Assembly: GCA_002083405.1 (NCBI GenBank)
Contig: LVWT01000009.1
Coordinates: 1-22,413 of the forward strand
Source of the DNA: Nitrospira sp. SG-bin2
Lineage (GTDB): Bacteria; Nitrospirota; Nitrospiria; Nitrospirales; Nitrospiraceae
Length of the DNA stretch: 22,413 nucleotides
Reading direction: 5' to 3'
Both the position numbers and the translations under genes were made by a program. Below are positions 1 through 7,047 of this stretch, in pieces. Below the pieces are notes generated by a model, which was given only the letters and a program-made list of their open reading frames with translations, ran no database searches and had not been told where the DNA came from. Each line of letters begins with the position of its first letter. Within the stretch, counting starts at the first letter, position 1.

Positions 1-253
1 GTAGGTTCCAGATTGATCGAGGGCTGTATTGTGAACAGACAATCGCAATTACTCAGCAAATACAGGGCTCCTGATAATTGCAAGTTCGAGGTGCCTAGGT
101 GTTGTTCTGACTGCAGGATAATGTAGGTGCATGGGCGCACGGGTTGCACGTTGAACTGTGCGTCACTGCTCGGCTACCATGTTCGCGACTATAGAGACTG
201 CTGGAAGAGCGGTGTGAAGGTATGAAGTAGAGTAGGTCCTGACGATTGATCGT
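1..253. other. Noncoding stretch downstream of the usp gene
   Basis: I see no convincing reading frame, RNA gene or mobile element here. The only local structure is a short perfect inverted repeat, GACGAT-TG-ATCGTC, at 241-254, which touches the stop codon of the minus-strand universal stress gene. It could be a weak transcript end, but the loop is too small and no T-run follows on the minus strand. Confidence 0.5.
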
Positions 254-661
254 CTACTGCGGACGAACCAAGAGAACTGATGCATCAACCTTAGCGATCA
301 ACTGTTCAGCGACCGAACCTATAACGAGACGCTCCAACCCACGGCGATTGGCCGTTCCCACTACCACGAGATCGGCGCCCCATTCATTCGCGGCGGCGGC
401 GACGGCTTCCGTAATACCATTCAGTCCATATTCGGCTTCGGCTTGCAGCACGCGGGTTTCTACGCCCAGGTCCTCACCGACAGCGGACTTGGCCTGCTCC
501 AACAGCCGGAGGCCGGCCTGCTGATCGGCATCGTCCGAGTTGACAGCGGCATAGACAATATGAAGCGTAGCATTCCGGGAGGCCGCAATACGCTTGGCTT
601 CCAGCAAGGCCTCCAGGGAGGTCGCGCTGCCGTCGATAGCTGCCATAATTTTTCTGAACAT
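254..661 (-). CDS. Universal stress protein, UspA family
   Basis: Single-domain UspA protein of about 135 residues, the usual length. It starts MFRKIMAAIDGS, the typical first strand and loop with the conserved Asp, and ends with a nucleotide-binding loop and the closing strand ASVLLVRPQ. The ATP-type motif G-2x-G-9x-G-S is only partly kept: in GTANRRGLERLVIGS the second glycine is Asn, so ATP binding is uncertain. I chose the start at 661 over an in-frame ATG at 694 because AAGGTG lies just upstream and the family begins at this point. It follows the SulP permease gene by about 100 bases on the same strand and is probably cotranscribed. SulP permeases often travel with stress proteins. Function is inferred from family: a cytoplasmic protein that modulates stress survival or the neighbouring transporter. 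Confidence 0.88.
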   Translation of the reverse strand: MFRKIMAAIDGSATSLEALLEAKRIAASRNATLHIVYAAVNSDDADQQAGLRLLEQAKSAVGEDLGVETRVLQAEAEYGLNGITEAVAAAANEWGADLVVVGTANRRGLERLVIGSVAEQLIAKVDASVLLVRPQ

Positions 662-762
662 ACCATTACACCTTCTTGGTGTGGGATTCGGCACTGTTGG
701 ATAGGGATATCAATCTCCACGTCCTTACAACCGTCCCGCATGACGGGAGTAAGCAGTGTCGG

Positions 763-2133
763 TTAGCTGACATCGGCGCCGCTCCTTTTGAGGTCATCAA
801 TGTATCGCTTGACAATCGCGCGTCCCGGCATCTTGTCAAGATTGGCATAGACCATATAGTGCACGATCCCGTGCACGGCCATGGCAATCAGCAATCCCTC
901 GAAAATCCCCACCTTGAAGACCAGCACGCCGCATAAAATGGCGAGGATCATGGCATAGGGACCGTGATGGGTCACATGCACGAGTCCCTCGATCATCTTC
1001 CAGCCCGAGAAGATCATGATGACCGCTAACGCAAACTTCGGCAGATATTCCAGCGAGTGTGTGTTGAAGGTAAAGAAGGTCACCACACAACCGATAATAA
1101 GGACGGAAAACTTGGTATAGGCCCCGGCCAAGCGATTGGTGGTGCTCTTTGCCAAACCATCCAGGTTGGTCATGCCGCCGAAGAAGCTCGACCCCATATT
1201 GGCGATCCAGATCGCAAACAGACTGTTGTTACTGTTACATTTGCGTTTGAGCGGGTCGATTTTTTCAATCGCGGCATTACTCATCACCTGTTCGATGACG
1301 TCGATCATCGCCAGCATCACCGCGAATCCCAGCATGTAGAGAAATGTCAACGCACTGTCGAAGTGCGGGATCGGCAGCGCGAGCTTGAGTTCCGTATCTT
1401 CCATGGACAGCATGGGCACCGTCACGAACTGAGCGAGGGTGATGCCTGCCACGATGATGACGAAATAGGGAACAGCCGGTTGCGTGTGCTTGAATTTTAA
1501 GAAGAGATACACAAAGAGGCCGTATCCCGCCATGGAGATCAGGATCATCTGGATACGCGCACCGTTCAAGAACGAGTCGGCGGCTTCCATGCCGGGAGGG
1601 AGCTCATAGGTGAAGGCCAAAAACTTTAAGGCGATCTTCAGACCGACGCCTGCCAACAACCCTTCCACGAGGTAGACCGGCACGGCGACCAAAATGTACC
1701 GTTGCCAGTTAAAGAACCAGATGATGGCTTGAATGGTGGCGGTCAGGAGAATGGCAAAGGCCATATTGTCCAGGCCGAAGGTGGCCACGCCCACTGCCAA
1801 CACCGGCGCCAGACCGGCCGCGATGCCAGGGCATCCGATATAGTTGCCGGGTTTAAACCAGGCATTGATCCAACCAACAAGGCAGGCAAATGCGACTGTT
1901 GCCAGTCCCACTTTGATGGGATATTCGGACATCATGGCAATGCCCACCGACAATGGTATCGCCATTGATCCGGCGATCAGACCGGCGGCGATATCGCGTC
2001 CGGCGTATTGCGCCTGGAATGCCGCTGATCCGGATACGGTAACCGGCTCCATATCTGCTGCCGCCGCTCTCCGTACGGTTTCACATTCGCGTCCGTGTGT
2101 CGATGTCATTCTTTCGGTTTCATGAGATGTCAT
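763..2133 (-). CDS. SulP (SLC26) family anion permease without STAS domain
   Basis: A 456-residue polytopic inner-membrane protein. After a hydrophilic N-terminus of about 45 residues comes the SulP-like first segment (AGRDIAAGLIAGSMAIPLSV), followed by ten or more hydrophobic segments. Near residues 310-330 is the family-like stretch GGMTNLDGLAKSTTNRLAGA. Members usually carry a cytoplasmic STAS domain, but here the chain stops about 25 residues after the last membrane segment (ending RSGADVS), so STAS is absent. The substrate is not readable from sequence: sulfate fits the upstream cysD-like gene, while bicarbonate or another anion is equally known for SulP proteins. The start is uncertain: ATG at 2133 has only a weak G-run upstream, and an in-frame ATG at 2109 is possible. 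The usp gene lies just downstream. Confidence 0.82.
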   Translation of the reverse strand: MTSHETERMTSTHGRECETVRRAAAADMEPVTVSGSAAFQAQYAGRDIAAGLIAGSMAIPLSVGIAMMSEYPIKVGLATVAFACLVGWINAWFKPGNYIGCPGIAAGLAPVLAVGVATFGLDNMAFAILLTATIQAIIWFFNWQRYILVAVPVYLVEGLLAGVGLKIALKFLAFTYELPPGMEAADSFLNGARIQMILISMAGYGLFVYLFLKFKHTQPAVPYFVIIVAGITLAQFVTVPMLSMEDTELKLALPIPHFDSALTFLYMLGFAVMLAMIDVIEQVMSNAAIEKIDPLKRKCNSNNSLFAIWIANMGSSFFGGMTNLDGLAKSTTNRLAGAYTKFSVLIIGCVVTFFTFNTHSLEYLPKFALAVIMIFSGWKMIEGLVHVTHHGPYAMILAILCGVLVFKVGIFEGLLIAMAVHGIVHYMVYANLDKMPGRAIVKRYIDDLKRSGADVS

Positions 2134-2497
2134 CGGTAGTACCCCAGCATGAGACGAACCGTAGGCTCAACAGCTTCAAGATTGCGATTGGCCGCAACGG
2201 AAGTCCGTGTCTCCACATTGCCTTGTCACAGCCATTTGCTTTCATAGATATCCACTCGCCGCTACAGCAAGAAAAAGACCTGGGCAGAGTATTCCTTCTA
2301 CGACGAATCGTAAGCGCCTTGTGAATAAGGACAAATCCGGCATTCGCATAGCCAAGCCGCCAGTCCGAATCATTCCATGTGGGGAGGAGGCCGTGCGGCG
2401 ACGCACGCGATGTGTGCGCCCGCACCCTGTTGTGTGGAGGAGGGGCATGTATTGGATTGCGGGGAGGAGGGAATAGGCAGAGGAAAATGCCCGCGGG
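2134..2497. other. Intergenic region between cysD-like and SulP genes
   Basis: This 364-base stretch separates two genes on the minus strand, and no reading frame in it looks real. It carries three copies of GGAGGAGG on the plus strand at 2383-2390, 2436-2443 and 2463-2470; in a minus-strand transcript these read CCUCCUCC, like the anti-Shine-Dalgarno sequence of 16S rRNA. An 8-base palindrome, CCCGCGGG, lies at 2490-2497, directly after the cysD stop. A weak sigma-54-like element may sit at 2266-2281 on the minus strand. I see no clear terminator with a T-run. Confidence 0.5.
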
Positions 2498-3295
2498 TTA
2501 CATATGTCCAAGTTTGCGGAGGGTTTCCATCCCGCGGCCTTCATCCTGTGCGCGGCCGGATCGTTCGGCGATAGTGGTGACACGGAGTTCGGAAATGATT
2601 TGAGGAATGGTGGAGGCACATGATGAGACGGTTCCTGTGCAAGGTACACACCCTAGACTCCGATACCGCACGCCGCTGCCTCGATCGAAGTAAAGTTTCG
2701 GAAGGGGAACCTGTTCGAGTTCGAGATACTCCCAGATATTCAACTCCGTCCAATCCAGCAGAGGATGGACGCGGATATGAGCACCAGCCGGGAACGTGGT
2801 ATTAAATTGGTCCCATAGTTCGGGTGGCTGGTCTCGGAAATTCCACTCGCCATGCTTATCGCGCAATGAAAAGTAGCGTTCTTTTGCGCGCGTCCCTTCC
2901 TCATCGGCGCGAATCCCAAGTATCACGGCCGTCCACTTGTGCTTCGCAATCGTCTGCTTGAGCGCCTCAATCTTCATCGCCGTGCAACAGGCGACGCGAC
3001 CCTGATCAGGACCCATGCCGCCGGCCAGTGCCTCCCGGTTCTGGCCGACGACGAGATCAAGGTGCCACTCCTTGGCGAGACGATCACGATATTCGATCAA
3101 CTCCGGCATTTCGTAGCCGGTATCGATGTGTACGAGTGGAAACGGCACATGGCCAAAGAAGGCCTTTCTGGCCAGCCACAATAGCACCGTCGAGTCCTTG
3201 CCCATCGACCAGAGCATAGCGAGGTCGTCGAAATGCTTGTACGCTTCGCGCAGGATATAGACACTTTGATCTTCAAGGGCGCGTAAGTGCTTCAT
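2498..3295 (-). CDS. cysD: CysD-like sulfate adenylyltransferase subunit 2 / PAPS-reductase family PP-loop enzyme
   Basis: A PP-loop ATP pyrophosphatase. The sequence follows CysD throughout: nucleotide loop SMGKDST (residues 30-36 from this start), HIDTGYEMPE, ADEEGTRAKER, the RDQPPELWD region, LLDWTELNIWEYL, and a C-terminal SERQGR-like segment. CysD with the GTPase CysN makes adenosine 5'-phosphosulfate from ATP and sulfate. It is about 265 residues against roughly 300 for E. coli CysD. Oddly, it carries a Cys-Cys pair (RVACCTAMK, where E. coli has HTD) and further cysteines in GCVPC and SSC, and no cysN lies nearby, so it may act with another partner or on another substrate. I prefer the start at 3295 over ATG 3313 because GAGGG lies five to six bases upstream. 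A sigma-54-like promoter and the regulator gene lie upstream. Confidence 0.78.
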   Translation of the reverse strand: MKHLRALEDQSVYILREAYKHFDDLAMLWSMGKDSTVLLWLARKAFFGHVPFPLVHIDTGYEMPELIEYRDRLAKEWHLDLVVGQNREALAGGMGPDQGRVACCTAMKIEALKQTIAKHKWTAVILGIRADEEGTRAKERYFSLRDKHGEWNFRDQPPELWDQFNTTFPAGAHIRVHPLLDWTELNIWEYLELEQVPLPKLYFDRGSGVRYRSLGCVPCTGTVSSCASTIPQIISELRVTTIAERSGRAQDEGRGMETLRKLGHM

Positions 3296-3370
3296 CGTTT
3301 CCCTCGAGCCCATTCAGAAGGCAGTCGGTTTGGAGGATGTCCTGTTCGAAATATGCGACAACCACACCGA

Positions 3371-3386
3371 TGCAATCGGCAGTCCA
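3371..3386 (-). promoter_or_regulatory. Candidate sigma-54 (-24/-12) promoter for cysD-like gene
   Basis: Read on the minus strand the site is TGGACTGCCGATTGCA. It keeps TGG at -24, the invariant GG-N10-GC spacing and TTGCA at -12, but not the CAC after TGG. Predicted transcription would begin near 3360, giving a leader of about 65 bases before the start at 3295. The gene just upstream encodes a sigma-54 activator, which makes the site plausible. Confidence 0.45.
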
Positions 3387-3420
3387 GAGTTGCGCATTAG
3401 GAAAAGTCTGAAGATTGATC

Positions 3421-3447
3421 GGATCTCAAGGAAAATCGAGATGATCC
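3421..3447. promoter_or_regulatory. Imperfect inverted repeat, possible activator binding site
   Basis: GGATCTC (3421-3427) and GAGATGATCC (3438-3447) form an inverted repeat with a ten-base spacer and one extra base in the right arm. It lies about 35-60 bases upstream of the candidate sigma-54 promoter at 3371-3386, between the regulator gene and cysD. An upstream activating sequence for the neighbouring NtrC-type protein is an inference from position. Confidence 0.3.
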
Positions 3448-3535
3448 TCATGCGAGCCGGGACTTTCTACATGGAGGGCATTGCTGGGCGTGTGTCGGTG
3501 CACGGCAGGCGGTGCAGAGGTGCGTCGGCGCTCAG

Positions 3536-4939
3536 TTACGGTTTGGATTTGCGCCGGCGGTCAAGCATCCAGCGGGTAATACCGAGGTGCTTGGCTGCAA
3601 GGGATTTGTTTCCATCGGCATGCTTCAAGACTGTGTTGATGATGCGGTCATCGAGATCAGCCAAGGATTCGCCGAGATGAAACGACAAGTGGATGCGAGA
3701 GGGATCTTTTGTGTTTGAAGCAGTGGAGGGAGGGTAGGCGGTATCTGCAACCGGTCGTGAAGGTTTGTCTTGTACATCTGATGGGAAATGCACCGATTCA
3801 AGTGTATCTCCCGGGCAGAAGAGGACTGCGCGTTCCATGAGATTGCTCAGTTCCCGCACATTGCCAGGAAAATGGTATTGACACAGAATGACGCGCGCGC
3901 TGTCCCCCAAACAACGGACCGGTTTTCTCAGTGAAAGGGCCGAACGGGTAAGGAATCGCTCCGCCAGGGGGATGATGTCTTCCTGACGTTCTCGCAGCGG
4001 AGGAACGGTCAATGTCACGACGTTCAACCGAAAATAGAGATCCTCACGAAACTCGCTTTTGGCCACTGCGTCTTTTAGATTGCGATTCGTTGCGGCCATG
4101 AACCGAACATCGACGGGGATCGTTGCGGATCCACCGACGCGGCGCAAGGTTCGCTCTTCGATCACCCGGAGCAGTTTGGCCTGGAGCGTCAGAGGGAGAT
4201 CGCCGATTTCGTCGAACAGCACCGTCCCACCGTCCGCCATCTCGATCAAGCCCGTCTTTCTTCCTGCCGCGCCCGTAAACGCCCCTTTTTCGTGGCCGAA
4301 CAATTCGCTTTCAAAGAGCTCACGGGGGATCGAGGGACAATCCACTTCGATGCAGGGTTTGCGCGCCCGAGGCCCGTTATAATGAATGACTCGTCCCATA
4401 TATTGCTTCCCGGTGCCGGTTTCGCCTTGCAGCAGCACCGTGACACGGTCGTTTTTCGCCAACTCGCGGACCTGTGCGAGGAATGCCTGAGTGGCGTGGC
4501 TTTTGGCGAGGACACGATCGAGAGCGTATCGTTCCACTTCCTGCCCGCTTTGCAAACGGACCTGACGCTGTAGCGTGAGCAATTCCGTTGCACGATGCAG
4601 GGCATGCAGCAGGTCTTCCATATCAATGGACTTGGCCACGAAGTCGAAAGCCCCAAGCTTAGTCGCCTCCACGGCATCTTTGACGGTCCCTCGCGCCGTA
4701 AGGAGAATGACGAGGAGATTGGGGGACGTCTGCTTCACTCTGGCGAGCACGTCGAGGCCGGAGAGATTAGGCATGACGAGATCAAGGACGAGGATGTCCG
4801 GTTCGAACGAACGGAGTAACGACAGCGCTTCTTCTCCTGAGCCTGCGGTTTGGACAACGTAGCCCTGGTCCCCGAGGCGTAATGCAAAGGCCTCGCGGAC
4901 CGACGGCTCGTCTTCAACCAAGAGAAGTTGCCACGTCAT
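3536..4939 (-). CDS. NtrC-family sigma-54-dependent response regulator
   Basis: A 467-residue activator with the full three-domain layout. The receiver (about 1-118) has acidic residues E9-D10-E11, phosphoacceptor D53 (VLDLVMP), T81 and K103. The AAA+ domain (about 140-375) has Walker A GETGTGKQ at 172-179, the sigma-54 contact loop GAFTGA, Walker B GTVLFDEIGDLP and the arginine-finger segment FREDLYFRLN. The C-terminus carries a Fis-type helix-turn-helix (GNKSLAAKHLGITR). The residue after the Walker A lysine is Gln where most members have Glu, probably a tolerated change. The start codon follows the kinase stop by one base (TAG-C-ATG), indicating translational coupling and a cognate pair. 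It should activate sigma-54 promoters when phosphorylated; likely targets are the genes immediately downstream on the same strand. Confidence 0.93.
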   Translation of the reverse strand: MTWQLLLVEDEPSVREAFALRLGDQGYVVQTAGSGEEALSLLRSFEPDILVLDLVMPNLSGLDVLARVKQTSPNLLVILLTARGTVKDAVEATKLGAFDFVAKSIDMEDLLHALHRATELLTLQRQVRLQSGQEVERYALDRVLAKSHATQAFLAQVRELAKNDRVTVLLQGETGTGKQYMGRVIHYNGPRARKPCIEVDCPSIPRELFESELFGHEKGAFTGAAGRKTGLIEMADGGTVLFDEIGDLPLTLQAKLLRVIEERTLRRVGGSATIPVDVRFMAATNRNLKDAVAKSEFREDLYFRLNVVTLTVPPLRERQEDIIPLAERFLTRSALSLRKPVRCLGDSARVILCQYHFPGNVRELSNLMERAVLFCPGDTLESVHFPSDVQDKPSRPVADTAYPPSTASNTKDPSRIHLSFHLGESLADLDDRIINTVLKHADGNKSLAAKHLGITRWMLDRRRKSKP

Positions 4940-4940
4940 G

Positions 4941-6929
4941 CTACGACTCGCACTTTATCGGAAGCCATACTTCAACGACCGCTCCTCTGCCCGCAGGGCT
5001 CTTGATGTCCAGTTGTCCCCCGTGTCGTTCGATGATGTCGTGCGTGATCGTCAATCCAAGCCCGACACCCTTCGCCTTGCCGCTTGTGAAGAACGGCTCG
5101 AAAATACGCTGCAGGTCGTCGTGAGAAATGCCCTTGCCGCTGTCAGAAAATATCAACAGCACTCCGGGGGTGCGTCTTGTTTCGGGGCGTAGGTCGATCG
5201 TCAAGTCCCCTCCGCCGGACATGGCGTCCATCGCGTTCATCGTAATGTTGAGGCAGACTTGTTGAAGGTGAGCGCGTGAAGCCTCAACCATGGGCAGGTC
5301 CGTCGCGATGATCTTTGTCACATGGATCCGCTGTTTGGTCAAATTGGGTTTCAGTAAGATCAGGGTGTCGTCGATGAGCGCGGGGAGGTCGCAGGGCTGA
5401 AGATCGAATGGGCGGGGACGCAGCTGGCCCAAATGCGATTCCAGCAAGTCGTCGATGCGCGCCGCTTCTCGCGCGATGAGGCGGCAGCGGTCCCGGGCAG
5501 CCTGGGGTAATTCCAGTTGTTCGGCCAGATGTGTCGCGAGACTGCCGAGCCCAATCAATGGATTGCGGACTTCGTGGAGGATTCCGCCCGCGAGTTGCCC
5601 AACCAATTTGACTTGTTCCGCATGCCGCAAAGCTTCCAACATTTGTTCCCGTTCGCTCAAATCTGTGAGGATCGCCATATAGTATTGCGTGGTTCCGTCG
5701 CGATCTTTGACGGGGCTGACGCTTTCCCAGACCAAAAATTCCGATCCATCCTTTCGGCGATTGACGAAACGATCCACAAATGCCTGCCCCGAGCGGATCG
5801 CTTGCCACAGTCGTTTGTAGAATTCCGGCGAATGTTTGCCGGATCTCAAGATCGACGGGCGCTGACCGAGTGTCTCACTGCGTGTCCACCCCGTCATGCG
5901 TTCCAATGCGGGGTTCCATTCCAGGATGCAGCCCTCGGTGTCGGTCAGCATGATACCGTCCTGTGCGGACATGAACAATCGATGATAGAGGTCCCTCTGA
6001 GTGTCGGCGCGCCGTCGTCGTTCAAGAACCGTCGCGACCGTGTTGGCGACCGTACAAAGAAACTCGAGTTCCTTAATTGTGAAGTCGCGAACCGACTTGG
6101 AATGGGCGGTCATGGCTCCGTATACCCGATCCTCCACCAGCATGGGCACGCACATGCCCGCAATGCCCCCATGTTCGGTCAAAAGCTTGGAAGGTGTAAA
6201 CCGCGTTTCCTTTCGCAAATCCCGCACAACCACCGGCAGGCGTTTACGAATCGCGTAACCGGCTTGGGAATGTGTGCCGCCCTCAATCGTCAGTTTACCA
6301 ATGAGTTTCGGGTCAAGGCCGATGCCTGCTACCACGGCGAGGTGATCGTCTGATTCCCGTTGAACGAGAATCTTGCAGAGATCGACGTCAAGCGCCTCAG
6401 CAGTATGCTTCACGGCCTCACTCATCAGTTCTTGTGCAGGGGCATCGCTGACGGCGAGCGTGCCGATTCTGGCCAGCACCGATTGAAAGCGGGCAATCTG
6501 TGACGCCTCCTGCACCAGCTCCGTATGTTCAGTCATGTTTCTGAGCACCAGAAGCACTCCGGTCTCGCCATGGTAGGGCACCACGTTGTATCGGCATTCA
6601 TAAATGAGGGCTTGGCCCTGACAGTCCACGAGCTGATAAGTTCGACTCCCCCTAGAGCCCAAGGTTTCCTTATTCCAGGCCATCGCATCGGTAAATAAGC
6701 GCGCGCGCAACTTGGTTTCATCTGGGCCGGATTGGACAAGCAGTGTGGCCGGTGCTTCGACCAGTTCTCCGAAGTGTGCGTTCTCAAAAACCAGTATGCC
6801 CTTGGCGATGAGACAGAGTCCGCCCTCCAGACAGTCGCTGACCCAGGCCAGTACCTCAGCAGCTGCCACGTTCGGCTTGGTTTGAGAAGGAGCTTTGGAA
6901 TGGAGGGGATGTAGAGAACTGCTTTTCAT
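4941..6929 (-). CDS. Cytoplasmic PAS-GAF-PAS sensor histidine kinase
   Basis: A 662-residue NtrB-like kinase with no membrane segment. Order of domains: a degenerate PAS (about 25-135), GAF (about 150-310), a clear PAS (about 318-430, from RLFMSAQDGIMLTD to LTDLSEREQ), HisKA with H452 in GGILHEVRNP, and HATPase (about 545-658) with N box LNITMNAMDAM, G1 DSGKGI, F box IFEPFFTSG and G2 GVGLGLTI. All catalytic boxes are intact. It should autophosphorylate on H452 and pass phosphate to D53 of the regulator encoded one base downstream. The input signal is unknown. The start at 6929 has GGAG about eight bases upstream, but a strong sigma-54-like element lies so close that a GTG at 6869 should also be considered. 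Confidence 0.92.
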   Translation of the reverse strand: MKSSSLHPLHSKAPSQTKPNVAAAEVLAWVSDCLEGGLCLIAKGILVFENAHFGELVEAPATLLVQSGPDETKLRARLFTDAMAWNKETLGSRGSRTYQLVDCQGQALIYECRYNVVPYHGETGVLLVLRNMTEHTELVQEASQIARFQSVLARIGTLAVSDAPAQELMSEAVKHTAEALDVDLCKILVQRESDDHLAVVAGIGLDPKLIGKLTIEGGTHSQAGYAIRKRLPVVVRDLRKETRFTPSKLLTEHGGIAGMCVPMLVEDRVYGAMTAHSKSVRDFTIKELEFLCTVANTVATVLERRRRADTQRDLYHRLFMSAQDGIMLTDTEGCILEWNPALERMTGWTRSETLGQRPSILRSGKHSPEFYKRLWQAIRSGQAFVDRFVNRRKDGSEFLVWESVSPVKDRDGTTQYYMAILTDLSEREQMLEALRHAEQVKLVGQLAGGILHEVRNPLIGLGSLATHLAEQLELPQAARDRCRLIAREAARIDDLLESHLGQLRPRPFDLQPCDLPALIDDTLILLKPNLTKQRIHVTKIIATDLPMVEASRAHLQQVCLNITMNAMDAMSGGGDLTIDLRPETRRTPGVLLIFSDSGKGISHDDLQRIFEPFFTSGKAKGVGLGLTITHDIIERHGGQLDIKSPAGRGAVVEVWLPIKCES

Positions 6930-6943
6930 GCGTCGTCTCCAAG

Positions 6944-6959
6944 GGCAAAGCTCATGCCA
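6944..6959 (-). promoter_or_regulatory. Strong candidate sigma-54 (-24/-12) promoter for the sensor kinase gene
   Basis: On the minus strand the site reads TGGCATGAGCTTTGCC, matching the consensus TGGCACG-N4-TTGCA at TGGCA, the following G and TTGC, with exact GG-N10-GC spacing. Predicted initiation near 6933 would fall only about four bases before the annotated ATG at 6929 and inside its ribosome binding site. So either the true start is downstream (GTG at 6869), the transcript is leaderless, or the match is accidental. Confidence 0.45.
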
Positions 6960-7047
6960 GTGTGGCGTAGTATACCGGGCACGAAGTCGGGTCGTCGAGG
7001 GAGTTCGTCTGGGAGAGAAAGCAGGCTGTCATTGATGAGAGGAGTAA

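Noticed and set aside
80..110. Possible tRNA T-arm (AAGTTCGAGG)
   Set aside because: The flanking bases do not form a T stem and no anticodon or acceptor stem can be drawn around it.
734..748. Small hairpin TCCCG-CATGA-CGGGA between SulP and usp genes
   Set aside because: A five-base stem with no T-run is too weak to call a terminator or attenuator, and cotranscription of the two genes is more likely.
2266..2281. Sigma-54-like element upstream of the SulP gene (minus strand)
   Set aside because: Only the GG-N10-GC spacing and TTGC match; the rest is a T-run, so chance is likely without conservation data.
2381..2470. G-quadruplex in the G-rich blocks
   Set aside because: The G-tracts are too far apart (53 and 27 bases between blocks) for a four-tract quadruplex with normal loops.
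5517..6353. 278-residue plus-strand reading frame opposite the sensor kinase
   Set aside because: It lies wholly antisense to a kinase with all catalytic motifs intact, has no ribosome binding site or recognisable domain, and is typical of GC-rich mirror frames.
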